DNA of 54,084 nucleotides, taken from Synergistaceae bacterium UBA1358 (GTDB lineage: Bacteria > Synergistota > Synergistia > Synergistales > Synergistaceae). The position numbers and the translations under genes were made by a program. Location of the stretch: NCBI GenBank assembly GCA_002306075.1, contig DBRW01000075.1, positions 1 through 54,084 on the forward strand, written 5' to 3'. This document shows positions 1 through 8,259 of the stretch, in pieces. The notes beneath the pieces were generated by a model that saw only the letters and a program-made list of their open reading frames with translations, did not search any database and was not told where the DNA came from. Position 1 is the first letter of the stretch. The number at the start of each line of letters is the position of its first letter.

Positions 1-701
1 CCCCCAAGGTAGGCATCAATGACCCGACGGTCTTTCAGCAGGTCGCAGCCTTTGCCCTCAAGCGTTATCGAGCCGACTTCAAGGACATAGGCATAATCAG
101 CCACTTTAAGGGCTCCGAACGCGTTCTGTTCGACAAGAAGTATCGTCTTGCCTTCATTGTTGATCTCGCGGATTATCTCAAATACCTCTTCGACAAGAAG
201 AGGGGCAAGCCCGAGGGAAGGTTCATCCATCATTATGAGTTCCGGGTCGCTCATCATTGCCCTCGCCAGCGCAAGCATCTGCTGCTCCCCGCCGGAAAGG
301 GTCCCTCCCTTCTGCCAGGCCCTTTCCTTGAGCCTCGGGAAAAGCTTGAACGCCCTTTCGATGGAACTTTCGAGGCCCGCCTTGTCTTTGCGTGAATAGC
401 CTCCAAGCTTCAAATTTTCAAGGACGGTAAGCTGAGGGAAGATCCTTCTGCCTTCGGGGCACAGTGCCACCCCTGACATCAGTATCTCTTCCGGAAGGAG
501 TCCCAAAAGGTTTTTGCCCTTCCAGGAGATGCTTCCGGTCTTGCTCTTCACCAGTCCGGCGACAGATCTCAGGGTACTGCTCTTTCCTGCACCGTTCGCA
601 CCTATCAGAGTCACGATCTTACCCATGGGGACTTCCATCGATATGCCCCTTATGGCATGTATGCCCCCGTAACGCACGTTGAGGTTCTCAATTTTCAGCA
701 C
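1..701 (-). CDS. livF: Branched-chain amino acid ABC transporter, ATP-binding protein LivF (3' end cut by window edge)
   Basis: This is one of the two cytoplasmic ATPases that power amino acid import through the LivHM permease. The reading frame shows a Walker A motif (GANGAGKS), an ABC signature (LSGGEQQ) and a Walker B motif with the D-EPSLGLAP continuation typical of LivF. I read the start as GTG at 701, giving MLKIENLNVRYGG, and this overlaps the end of livG by 14 bases. The frame is still open at base 1 and ends in VIDAYLG, so only a few C-terminal residues are missing. It is the last gene of the first liv cluster (livK-H-M-G-F). LivF2 at 13286-14017 is its paralogue in the second cluster. 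Confidence 0.93.
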   Translation of the reverse strand, partial: MLKIENLNVRYGGIHAIRGISMEVPMGKIVTLIGANGAGKSSTLRSVAGLVKSKTGSISWKGKNLLGLLPEEILMSGVALCPEGRRIFPQLTVLENLKLGGYSRKDKAGLESSIERAFKLFPRLKERAWQKGGTLSGGEQQMLALARAMMSDPELIMMDEPSLGLAPLLVEEVFEIIREINNEGKTILLVEQNAFGALKVADYAYVLEVGSITLEGKGCDLLKDRRVIDAYLG

Positions 702-1476
702 AGACGGCAGCCTCCTTTCCGAGGTATGCCTCGATAACTTTTGAGTTGGAACGTATCTCTGCGGGGGTGCCTTCCGCGATCAGCTGTCCGTAGTCCAGTA
801 CCCTGATCCATTCGGATACGCCCATGACGACCTTCATGTCGTGCTCGATAAGGAGGATGGTGAGTCCGAACCTGTCTCTAATCTGCCTTATGAAATCCAT
901 GAGTTCCCTGCTTTCCTGGGGATTCATACCGGCTGCGGGTTCGTCGAGCAGCAGGAGTTTGGGGTCAGTGGCAAGCGCCCTTGCTATTTCAAGCCTTCTT
1001 TGAGCTCCGTAAGGCAGTCCGGTGGCTATCTCCTTTGAAAGGTGTCCCAACCCGACCGCATTCAGGAGTTCCATCGATTTTTCCCTTATTTCGCACTCTT
1101 CCCTGAGAAAACCCGGGAGCATCAGCGGTGCCGTCCACCACGGCGACTTCTGGCGCACCCAGCATGCCGTCATCACGTTCTGAAGGACAGTACCTCCGGA
1201 AAAGAGCCTGATATTCTGGAATGTCCTGGCAATGCCAGCCCTGCAGACATCATGCGGCTTCATCCCGGTTATATCTTTGTCCATAAAGTAGACTTTGCCT
1301 TCGGTCGGAGTGTAAAAACCGGTAATTATGTTGAAGCAGGTGGTCTTGCCCGCGCCATTCGGTCCGATCAGGCTGGAGATGCTTCCCTCGGCTACATCTA
1401 TGGTAAAGTTGCCGACGGCTGTCAGCCCGCCGAACCGTATCGTCACTTTTTCTGTTTTGAGAACGGACCTGGCCAT
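688..1476 (-). CDS. livG: Branched-chain amino acid ABC transporter, ATP-binding protein LivG
   Basis: This is the second ATPase of the liv importer. It has Walker A (GPNGAGKT), a Q-loop region with the LivG-typical GIARTFQNIRLF, Walker B (LLLLDEPAAGMNP) and an H-loop (LLIEHDM). The frame is open up to 1503, but ATG at 1476 (MARSVLKTEK) is preceded by AAGGAGG at a nine-base spacing and follows the livM stop by one base, so I take it as the start (262 residues). The family is normally about 255 residues. Its end overlaps livF by 14 bases, which indicates translational coupling along the operon. Confidence 0.95.
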   Translation of the reverse strand: MARSVLKTEKVTIRFGGLTAVGNFTIDVAEGSISSLIGPNGAGKTTCFNIITGFYTPTEGKVYFMDKDITGMKPHDVCRAGIARTFQNIRLFSGGTVLQNVMTACWVRQKSPWWTAPLMLPGFLREECEIREKSMELLNAVGLGHLSKEIATGLPYGAQRRLEIARALATDPKLLLLDEPAAGMNPQESRELMDFIRQIRDRFGLTILLIEHDMKVVMGVSEWIRVLDYGQLIAEGTPAEIRSNSKVIEAYLGKEAAVCAEN

Positions 1477-1477
1477 C

Positions 1478-2524
1478 TTACTCGGCCTCCTTTTTGTTTC
1501 CAAAGCGTCTGACCACGCTGTCCCAGCTGAACTCGTAGCCTCCGATTATCCCTTCCCTGCGGTAGAGGATAATGAAAAGGAGGACGACTGAGAAGATGAC
1601 CATCCTCATCCCGGGGATGCCAGCGATCACGAAAGAACCTATCTCGATCGTCTCCTCGACAAACCTGAGCCACTCAAGAAGGACCGTAATAACGACCGCT
1701 CCGACCATCGATCCCGTTATTGACCCGAGCCCTCCCGCAACAACTATCATAAGGATGTTGAAAGTCAGCTGGAAGTTGAACATCTTGGGATCGATCGTAG
1801 TTATCAGGCTTCCCATGAGCGCTCCGCCAACTCCTGCAAAGAAAGCTCCGACAGCAAACGATATCGCCTTGCATTTGAAGGTGTTTATGCCCATGGCCTT
1901 TGCCGCGACCTCGTCATCGCGTATGGCCTTCAGGCAGTTCCCGAAGTTGCTGGAGAGGAGCTTTACTATCACGTAGAAGGTAAGGATGCACCAGAAATAA
2001 TTCCACTTCAGGTCAGCGTAGGGGGGTATCCCCTTTAGCCCCAGAGCTCCGTTCGTTACCGGGGTCATATTGGTGAACACGACCCTTATTATCTCTGCAA
2101 AACCGAGCGTGGCTATGCCCAGATAGTCTCCGCCGAGACGAAGGACGGGCAGGGCTATGAGGAGACCCAGTGCCGCTGCTACAAGGCCGCCGGCCAGGAC
2201 CGAGACAAAGAAAGGTGCCTCCAGGACGGAAAACGGCCATATTATCGGTTCAAGTATGTACATCATCTCTTTTTGTGCGGCAGGAAGGATCAGGATAGCG
2301 CTTACATAGGCACCTATAGCCATGAAGCCCGCATGACCTAGCGAGAACATCCCTGTGAACCCGTAGATCAGGTTCAGGCTGAGAGCGAGGATGGCGTTGA
2401 CCGCTATCAGATTGAGCACCTGTACCTTGTAGCCGTCGAGATTGCCCTGTGCCCACCAAAGAAAGACCGCGAGCATAATGGTCAGGGAGAGGTTGAGAAT
2501 GATCTTTGTCTTTTTCTCCATCAT
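1478..2524 (-). CDS. livM: Branched-chain amino acid ABC transporter permease LivM
   Basis: This is an inner-membrane permease subunit that pairs with LivH to form the channel. The 348-residue product has about nine or ten hydrophobic segments. It carries LivM family signatures: SLNLIYGFTGMFSLGHAGFMAIGAY near the N-terminus and the cytoplasmic EAA-like loop KAIRDDEVAAKAMGIN near residue 210. ATG at 2524 overlaps the TGA of livH in an ATGA arrangement, so the two permeases are translationally coupled. Downstream, livG starts one base after the stop. Confidence 0.94.
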   Translation of the reverse strand: MMEKKTKIILNLSLTIMLAVFLWWAQGNLDGYKVQVLNLIAVNAILALSLNLIYGFTGMFSLGHAGFMAIGAYVSAILILPAAQKEMMYILEPIIWPFSVLEAPFFVSVLAGGLVAAALGLLIALPVLRLGGDYLGIATLGFAEIIRVVFTNMTPVTNGALGLKGIPPYADLKWNYFWCILTFYVIVKLLSSNFGNCLKAIRDDEVAAKAMGINTFKCKAISFAVGAFFAGVGGALMGSLITTIDPKMFNFQLTFNILMIVVAGGLGSITGSMVGAVVITVLLEWLRFVEETIEIGSFVIAGIPGMRMVIFSVVLLFIILYRREGIIGGYEFSWDSVVRRFGNKKEAE

Positions 2525-3414
2525 ATCTTGTCCTCCAGTTTTTCACCCATCAGCCCGGTAGGCTTTACAAAAAGTATCATTATCAGCAGCACGAAGGCAA
2601 AAGCGTCCCTGTATCCCGAAAGTGCCGGGAAGAAAGCTATTATCATTATCTCGATAAATCCAAGCAGAAGACCGCCGATCATCGCCCCCTGGACAGAGCC
2701 TATGCCTCCGAAGACCGCAGCTATGAACGCTTTGAATCCGGGAAAGACTCCCATGAACGGATGGATCTGCGGATACCTGAGCGCCCACATTATGCCCGCG
2801 GCGGCTGCGAGTGCCGAGCCTATGGCGAATGTCAGCGCGATTATCCTGTCGACCCTGACCCCCATCAGGCGGGTCGTCTCTATATCTTTTGATATTGCCC
2901 TCATCGCCAGTCCTGGCGGTGTTTTGTAAAGCACCCACAAAAGAGCCGCTACCAGCAGAAAGGAACTCACGGGGACAAATATTGCAAGCGGAAGGATCCT
3001 TATATTGCCAAACTGCATTACAGTTACGAGCATTTCAAGCCTGGGCATAGGTTTCGGGACCCCCGTAAAGAGCACCAGGCAGATATTTTCAATAAAGAAT
3101 GATACTCCTATCGCGCTTATCAGGGCCGATATCCTCGGGGCATCCCTCAGGGGCCTGTAGGCTATCCGATCAACCATTACCCCGAAAAGTGCAGTGCCTG
3201 CGATCGAAAGGATGACCGCTGCGACCCATGGAAGGTTTAGCAAAGTTATTGCGAAAAAAACGAAGTATGCGCTTATCATAAAGATGTCGCCGTGTGCGAA
3301 GTTGATCAGTCTGAGTATGCCGTAGACCATCGTATATCCGATAGCGATCAGACCGTAAAGGCTTCCGAGCGTCAATGCATTGAATACGTGCTGAATAAAC
3401 ATGTCCAGAGTCAT
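2521..3414 (-). CDS. livH: Branched-chain amino acid ABC transporter permease LivH
   Basis: This is the LivH permease subunit (297 residues) of the first liv importer. It contains the LivH motif GLIAIGYTMVYGILRLINFAHGD near the N-terminus and a cytoplasmic coupling loop MRAISKDIETTRLMGV in the second half, within a multi-spanning hydrophobic protein. The start ATG at 3414 follows a GGGAG ribosome site. It is separated from livK by 74 bases that hold a strong hairpin (3440-3462), so livK is probably expressed at a higher level than the membrane and ATPase genes. Confidence 0.94.
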   Translation of the reverse strand: MTLDMFIQHVFNALTLGSLYGLIAIGYTMVYGILRLINFAHGDIFMISAYFVFFAITLLNLPWVAAVILSIAGTALFGVMVDRIAYRPLRDAPRISALISAIGVSFFIENICLVLFTGVPKPMPRLEMLVTVMQFGNIRILPLAIFVPVSSFLLVAALLWVLYKTPPGLAMRAISKDIETTRLMGVRVDRIIALTFAIGSALAAAAGIMWALRYPQIHPFMGVFPGFKAFIAAVFGGIGSVQGAMIGGLLLGFIEIMIIAFFPALSGYRDAFAFVLLIMILFVKPTGLMGEKLEDKI

Positions 3415-3435
3415 AACTTATTCTCCCCGCTCTCG

Positions 3436-3463
3436 AAAAGGGGGAGGGATAAACCCTCCCCCG
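3436..3463 (-). terminator. Attenuator hairpin between livK and livH
   Basis: On the minus strand GGGGGAGGG and CCCTCCCCC form a perfect 9-bp stem around a five-base loop (arms at 3454-3462 and 3440-3448), followed by only four Ts. It lies between the binding-protein gene and the permease genes. The short T run suggests partial read-through or protection of the livK mRNA 3' end rather than complete termination (inference). Confidence 0.75.
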
Positions 3464-3488
3464 TCTTAGGAGCATATGTCGTTGATTA

Positions 3489-4622
3489 TTATTTAGGTTC
3501 TACTACGGTAAGGAATATTCTCTTGCCGTTCTTGATCTGCATTATCCCGACAGACTTTTCTGCGTCGTGGGAAGCGTTGATCGTTGTATTTCCTGTGACT
3601 CCGGGGAAGTTCTTCGTTGCTGCGAGAGCTGCTGTGATCTTCTCTGGATCGTCGCTGTTCGCACGCTTGATGGCGTCAAGGATGAGCATGTAGCTGTCAT
3701 AACCGCACGCTGTGAGTGCGTTGGGATCTTTGCCGGGGAAAGCCTTCCTCCAGTTTTCCGTGAACTTCTTGGCTATCGGGCTCATATTGGGCATCTCGGG
3801 CGCATAGGCGAATGTGGTGTAGCTGAAGCCTTCGACAGAGTCTCCGCCGATCTTTACTATTTCGGGGTTATCCATCGCGTCTCCGCCAAGGATCTTAAAC
3901 TTGGCGCCGAGTTCCTTGGCCTGGCGCATTATTATCGCGCCTTCTGCAAAGTTTGCAGGGATGTAAAGGACATCCGGGTTCTTGCTGATTATCTCTGTAA
4001 GCTGTGCTGTAAAGTCCTGGTCGCCCTTCTGATAGTTCAGTTTCGCAACGATCTTGCCACCGTTTTTCGTAAAGTTGCGCTCGAAGAATGACGCAAGTCC
4101 TACGCTGTAGTCCTCGGTTACCTCTATGAGGCATGCCGCGGTCTTAGCCTTCAGCTCTTCCTTGGCAAAGGCAGCTGCGCCTGCTCCCTGGAAGGGATCA
4201 ATGAAGCATACGCGGAAGACGTATTTTTTGCCCTGGGTAACGAGGGGGTTGGTGCATGAGGTCCCCACCATCGGGATACGGGCCTTTTCGGCAACTTCTC
4301 CGCCTGCCATCGCAAGTGAAGAACCGTATGTACCGATTATCGCGTTGACCTTCTCTTTTTCTACAAGCCTTTTGACTGCATTTGCGGCTTCAACCTTGTC
4401 GCTCTTGTTGTCAACGAAAATGATCTCGACCTTTTTTCCGAGCACAGTCGGTGCTTCCTTGTGCGCCAGCCTGACTCCGTCAAGTTCAAGCTGTCCGCCT
4501 ATAGCGTTTCCGCCTGTTACAGGGAGATAAACTCCGATCTTCACCGTATCTGCCGCCATAGCCATTCCTGCCATGACAAGTATGATACAAAAAGCCACCA
4601 TGATCTTCTTTGTTGCCTTCAC
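3489..4622 (-). CDS. livK: Branched-chain amino acid ABC transporter substrate-binding protein LivK
   Basis: This is the extracytoplasmic amino-acid-binding protein of the first liv system (Leu/Ile/Val-binding family, type I periplasmic fold). I take GTG at 4622 as the start: it yields VKATKKIMVAFCIILVMAG with a classic signal peptide ending AMAA, and it has an upstream GAGGG. An upstream TTG at 4643 is in frame but has no ribosome site. The mature part starts DTVKIGVYLP with the usual TGGNA ligand loop, and NPLVTQGKKYVFRVCF is typical of the family. The length (377 residues) is normal. The real substrate cannot be read from sequence and could be branched-chain or other amino acids. Confidence 0.93.
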   Translation of the reverse strand: MKATKKIMVAFCIILVMAGMAMAADTVKIGVYLPVTGGNAIGGQLELDGVRLAHKEAPTVLGKKVEIIFVDNKSDKVEAANAVKRLVEKEKVNAIIGTYGSSLAMAGGEVAEKARIPMVGTSCTNPLVTQGKKYVFRVCFIDPFQGAGAAAFAKEELKAKTAACLIEVTEDYSVGLASFFERNFTKNGGKIVAKLNYQKGDQDFTAQLTEIISKNPDVLYIPANFAEGAIIMRQAKELGAKFKILGGDAMDNPEIVKIGGDSVEGFSYTTFAYAPEMPNMSPIAKKFTENWRKAFPGKDPNALTACGYDSYMLILDAIKRANSDDPEKITAALAATKNFPGVTGNTTINASHDAEKSVGIMQIKNGKRIFLTVVEPK

Positions 4623-4692
4623 TGCAGAACACCCTCTTCTCAACTGGATTTTTTATTGCATAAAAATGAAAAATTGTGTTTACACGCCGTCA

Positions 4693-4721
4693 ATTATAAC
4701 TCATTCACCGATCTTTTTCAT
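4693..4721 (-). promoter_or_regulatory. Candidate sigma-70 promoter of livK
   Basis: Read on the minus strand, a perfect TATAAT (-10, bases 4693-4698) sits 17 bp after ATGAAA (bases 4716-4721), about 70 bases before the livK start. The -35 box matches four of six consensus positions. The 140-base gap between nrdG and livK shows no other clear signal. Confidence 0.5.
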
Positions 4722-4762
4722 CATTTACCTGCCAATGCCCCCGACTGTGAGAGATCGTCATG

Positions 4763-5461
4763 TCATCCCCTCACCCTTATTCCCGGAAACTCTTTTTTGA
4801 GCATTTCAGAGTCTGCCTGGGGCCTGCTGCAGAAATCGGGGTCAAGGCAGTCCACCGGTCTGAAAGGCTGTATCACCCAATGAGGATCGTCATCCAGTTC
4901 ATTCCTTATTTTCTTCATATCTTCTATGGTGAGGAGACAGTCGATAAAAGTTGTTCTGAATTCATACGACGGTGCCGCTCTTTTTATGATGGCAATGCTT
5001 TTTCTTATGGCCTCGGGATCCGCATCCACTCCCGTAACTCTTTTTAGAGAGCAGCGATCGATGGGCGATTTTACGTCCATTGCCACATGGTCAGCCAGCC
5101 CCTCTTCAAGGACTCTTTCGATGATCCCGGGCATGGAGCCGTTGGTGTCGAGTTTTACGCTTATTTCAAACTCTTTCATTTTCAGAAGGAAATCGAAGAG
5201 CCCGCTCCAGATCGTAGGCTCCCCTCCGGTAAGAACGACACCGTCAAGGAATTTTATCCTCCTGCGGATATCGTCCGTTATCCTGGCCAGGTCCAGCGCC
5301 TCGCCCATGCCGAGCACGAGTCCGCTGTTATGACACCAGGGACATCTGAAATTACATCCGCGGGTAAATACCACTGCGGCGACATGTCCGTCCCAGTCTA
5401 AAAAAGATGCGGGGAGATATCCCCCCGCGACATATCTTTCGGTATCTTCAGGTATCGTCAT
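4763..5461 (-). CDS. nrdG: Anaerobic ribonucleoside-triphosphate reductase activating protein
   Basis: This is a radical SAM activase. It uses a 4Fe-4S cluster and S-adenosylmethionine to install the glycyl radical on NrdD. The cluster motif is visible as C36, C40 and C43 (GCNFRCPWCHN), followed by the GGEP motif (VVLTGGEPTIW) that contacts SAM. At 232 residues it resembles the longer NrdG forms of Clostridia and Synergistota. I chose ATG at 5461 because it overlaps the nrdD stop as ATGA; an alternative ATG lies at 5482. It is the last gene of nrdR-nrdD-nrdG. Confidence 0.92.
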   Translation of the reverse strand: MTIPEDTERYVAGGYLPASFLDWDGHVAAVVFTRGCNFRCPWCHNSGLVLGMGEALDLARITDDIRRRIKFLDGVVLTGGEPTIWSGLFDFLLKMKEFEISVKLDTNGSMPGIIERVLEEGLADHVAMDVKSPIDRCSLKRVTGVDADPEAIRKSIAIIKRAAPSYEFRTTFIDCLLTIEDMKKIRNELDDDPHWVIQPFRPVDCLDPDFCSRPQADSEMLKKEFPGIRVRG

Positions 5462-7593
5462 GCCGGAGCCTTGACCGGACATCTCGCCCGATCTTTGAGT
5501 TCTCCCCTCTTGCCCGCGTTCCAGGAAGAGGTCCTCGTAAAATACCCCGTGACCCTTGTAATGCCGTCGACATCTTCAGAACCGCATCTCGAGCAGGTAT
5601 CGGAAAGCCCTCTCTCTATACGGTTGCATTCGTTGCATATGGTAAATTCGGGACTGAAGGCGATCTGCGCGTTTTCCGAATGTCTGAACGTCTTGATGAC
5701 GAAGGAGGCCAGCGCATCCGGATCGGGCTTGTGTTCTCCCATCCATATGTGGGTGATCGCTCCGGCCTTGATCATCGGGTGGAGCTCCCCTTCCCTCATT
5801 ACCTTGTCGATCGGGTCCTGCACCAGTTTATAATTCAGGTGGGTGCTGTTTGTGTAATATATTTCACCTGTTTCGAAATTACCTTTTATGTATCTGCGTG
5901 CGATATCCGGATACGCCCTCATGTCAAGCTTGGCGAAGCGAAGTGCGGTGCTCTCTGCCGGAGTCTGCTCGAGCACTATCTTGATACCAAGCCTTTCGGA
6001 CAGCTGCTGGCACTTGAGATCCATATACTGTATCACTGCCTTGCCCAGCTGTTCAGCGTGTTCGCTCTCGTGGAGCTGGCTTCCCGTAACGGCCTCGACC
6101 ATCTCGTTCAGGCCGAGTATCCCTATCAGATGGCTTGCCTTCCTCATCCTGAGGTATCCTTCGTCATCGTGCGATACGCAGAGAGCAGCCAGCGGACCCT
6201 GCAGTCCTAGATCCAGTATGCTCTTTATGAAAGCCCTTTTCTGGAGATGCGCCTTTGCGGCCAGCTCCATCTCTTCGTCTATTATCTCGAAGAGGGCTTC
6301 TTCGTCACCGTTGCACCTGTATGCCGCCCTCGGGAGGTTCAATGTCACGTTCTGCAGCGCGCAGTAGCGCATCTTCCACGGGTGCTTCGCCTCGTCAAGA
6401 TCCTCCGGCGTCAGTTCAAAAGAGAGCCTGCAGCATTCTGAAAGCTTCGCCACTCCGCCCCTGTCAAATACAAAATATGTGTTTCCCTTTTCAGACGAAA
6501 GGGCGCAGGCCTGACGGAGGAATTCTTCCCAGCCCGGTTCTTTGAAGAAATAATCGGTGATGTGAAGCAGCGGCTTGGGGAAGAAGAACGGCTGTCCTCT
6601 GCTGTCCCCTTCCATGTAGACGTCAAAGAGCGCCTTCAGGAAGAGCTTTGATTCCGCATCGTAGTCTGCATATGTCTTGCCGGTAAATTTTCCTCCCGGT
6701 CCGATCGCAGGGACATCCCTGAAGTGGTTCGGTATCTCGTAATAGAGGTTTATGTCTGTGAAAGCCACCTGTCCGCCCCTGCCTCCGGCCAGCTGGTTGA
6801 ATTCAAATATCAGCTGCTGTGCGAGCTGTTTGTGCTGTTCGTATGTCCATCCTACCAGATAGGGGGCAAAGTACATGTTAACGGCGTCCCACCCTATGGC
6901 TCCGGCAAAGTGGTTCTGCAGCACGGATGTCATCTTGAGTATGTGGGCAAGCAACACGTCGGCGTGCTTGGCCGGAGCGGATACGCTTGTTATCGAAGGT
7001 ATATTGAGACCGTAGCGGGCAACGTACGCAACGCTCTGCCCCGAACAATAAGGACGGTTGACCATTCCCAGGTCATGCAGATGGATGTCTCCCTTAAGAT
7101 GCGCATCGGCAACGTCTTTGGTGAATACTTTTGTAAGTGCGTATTCCTTGAGGACCATCTCTGCTATCGAAAGATTTATAGATTCCGGGTTGTGGCTGGT
7201 GTTGCTGTTTTCCTTGTTTTTAGTGAGCATCATCTTCTCAAGGTCGTGCACAGGAAGTCCTATCCTGCTGTGGTCGGCAAGCTTTGCCTCCAGTCCTCTC
7301 TGGAAAAGCTTGACGTTGACCATTTCACGGATGATCGTTGTCGTGACATGGCTTCGCCCGTACCTCAGGAGCTCCTCTTCCACCTCGAGTGCTATACCTT
7401 CGGCTGTGGCAGGATCGACCCCTGCCTCTATTATGAGGGCGTCCCTGATCCGGCTGGCATCCCAGGGAGAGCTTTCTTCCTGGGCAAGTGCATCGACCAT
7501 AAGCGCAAGGTCTGTGGACTCCCCCTGCTTCTCAAAGAGTTTCCCCTGTCTGCCGAAAAATGATACCGGTTCCTGTAACGCATCATTTGCCAT
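5458..7593 (-). CDS. nrdD: Anaerobic (class III) ribonucleoside-triphosphate reductase
   Basis: NrdD makes deoxyribonucleotides under strict anaerobiosis with a glycyl radical. The 711-residue protein begins with a region resembling an ATP-cone allosteric domain (about residues 20-110). It ends with a four-cysteine zinc site (CNEC and CSRC) followed by RVTGY, in which the glycine near residue 683 should carry the radical, and NAGKRGE. ATG at 7593 has AGGAGG nine bases upstream and overlaps the end of nrdR by 11 bases; the frame is open further upstream without a better start. No class I or II reductase is present in the window, in keeping with an anaerobic host. Confidence 0.95.
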   Translation of the reverse strand: MANDALQEPVSFFGRQGKLFEKQGESTDLALMVDALAQEESSPWDASRIRDALIIEAGVDPATAEGIALEVEEELLRYGRSHVTTTIIREMVNVKLFQRGLEAKLADHSRIGLPVHDLEKMMLTKNKENSNTSHNPESINLSIAEMVLKEYALTKVFTKDVADAHLKGDIHLHDLGMVNRPYCSGQSVAYVARYGLNIPSITSVSAPAKHADVLLAHILKMTSVLQNHFAGAIGWDAVNMYFAPYLVGWTYEQHKQLAQQLIFEFNQLAGGRGGQVAFTDINLYYEIPNHFRDVPAIGPGGKFTGKTYADYDAESKLFLKALFDVYMEGDSRGQPFFFPKPLLHITDYFFKEPGWEEFLRQACALSSEKGNTYFVFDRGGVAKLSECCRLSFELTPEDLDEAKHPWKMRYCALQNVTLNLPRAAYRCNGDEEALFEIIDEEMELAAKAHLQKRAFIKSILDLGLQGPLAALCVSHDDEGYLRMRKASHLIGILGLNEMVEAVTGSQLHESEHAEQLGKAVIQYMDLKCQQLSERLGIKIVLEQTPAESTALRFAKLDMRAYPDIARRYIKGNFETGEIYYTNSTHLNYKLVQDPIDKVMREGELHPMIKAGAITHIWMGEHKPDPDALASFVIKTFRHSENAQIAFSPEFTICNECNRIERGLSDTCSRCGSEDVDGITRVTGYFTRTSSWNAGKRGELKDRARCPVKAPA

Positions 7594-8062
7594 TACGATA
7601 TGCCTCCTTGTCCTCCAGCAGTTTTGCAATTTCATGCGTGAAGCTGGAGATATCAGTGAATTCCCTGTAAACCGACGCAAACCTGACATATGCGACTTTG
7701 TTTATCTTTCTCAGCTCGTTTGAAGCATACTCTCCGATCACAGAGGTGGGGATCTCCCCCTGTCCGCCGGCCCTTATTTTCGCTTCGATGCCGGCGACTG
7801 CCTCCTCTATCCTCTCAAGCGGGACCGCAAGCTTTTCACATGCTCTCTGGAGCCCCTTCATCAGCTTCTCTCTGTCAAAAGCCTCCCTGCTCCCGTCCTT
7901 CTTGACCACCCAGAGATAGTTTTTTTCCTCAAGCCTCTCGTAAGTGGTAAAACGGCTCTGGCACTCCGGGCACTCGCGCCTCCTGCGGTTCACCCTGCCC
8001 TCATCCACACTTCTGGTTTCAATAACTCTTGTCTCAGGCGCATCGCATACCGGACAGCGCAT
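7583..8062 (-). CDS. nrdR: Transcriptional repressor NrdR
   Basis: NrdR is the zinc-ribbon/ATP-cone repressor that senses ATP/dATP and controls ribonucleotide reductase genes. The N-terminal ribbon is visible as CPVC (C3, C6) and CPEC (C31, C34), and the ATP-cone follows from about residue 49 (VVKKDGSREAFDREKL). The length of 159 residues is typical. The start ATG at 8062 follows GGAGGG. It heads the nrdR-nrdD-nrdG operon, and two matching NrdR boxes lie immediately upstream, so the operon should be autoregulated. Confidence 0.97.
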   Translation of the reverse strand: MRCPVCDAPETRVIETRSVDEGRVNRRRRECPECQSRFTTYERLEEKNYLWVVKKDGSREAFDREKLMKGLQRACEKLAVPLERIEEAVAGIEAKIRAGGQGEIPTSVIGEYASNELRKINKVAYVRFASVYREFTDISSFTHEIAKLLEDKEAYRNGK

Positions 8063-8075
8063 CAGGATCCCTCCA

Positions 8076-8091
8076 ACACTATATATGAGCG
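8076..8091 (-). promoter_or_regulatory. NrdR box 1 (promoter-proximal)
   Basis: The 16-mer ACACTATATATGAGCG fits the ACACWATATATWGTGT NrdR-box pattern in its left half. It lies just downstream of the -10 element, and its start is 29 bp from that of the second box, close to the three-helical-turn spacing known for NrdR operators. Confidence 0.85.
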
Positions 8092-8098
8092 TTTTTTT

Positions 8099-8127
8099 AG
8101 TATAACACTATATATGGTGATTGAAAA
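8099..8127 (-). promoter_or_regulatory. Promoter of nrdR-nrdD-nrdG
   Basis: Read on the minus strand, TTTTCA (8122-8127), a 17-bp spacer and TATACT (8099-8104) form a sigma-70-type promoter. The spacer coincides with NrdR box 2. Confidence 0.7.
8105..8120 (-). promoter_or_regulatory. NrdR box 2, filling the promoter spacer
   Basis: The 16-mer ACACTATATATGGTGA is a near-consensus NrdR box. It lies exactly between the -35 and -10 hexamers, so bound repressor would exclude RNA polymerase. Confidence 0.88.
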
Positions 8128-8196
8128 TAAGGATAAGCAAAAATTACCAGCATATTTCCAACTTTGATAAAAATGGAGGGCAGGTGTCGAAAAATA

Positions 8197-8225
8197 AAAA
8201 ACGGACCCGATGGGGGTCCGTTTTC
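8197..8225 (-). terminator. Rho-independent terminator after the class V aminotransferase
   Basis: On the minus strand AAAACGGACCC, a five-base loop and GGGTCCGTTTT form a stem that runs into TTTTTTATTTT. It lies about 35 bases beyond the aminotransferase stop and separates that gene from the nrd promoter. Confidence 0.9.
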
Positions 8226-8259
8226 AAGATATCATACAAAAAGAAAAGTTGGTCCTGTC

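Noticed and set aside
5407..7563. Long plus-strand frames opposite nrdD (267, 279 and 221 codons)
   Set aside because: They lie wholly antisense to nrdD, have no ribosome site or family motif, and reflect the GC-biased codon usage of the real gene.
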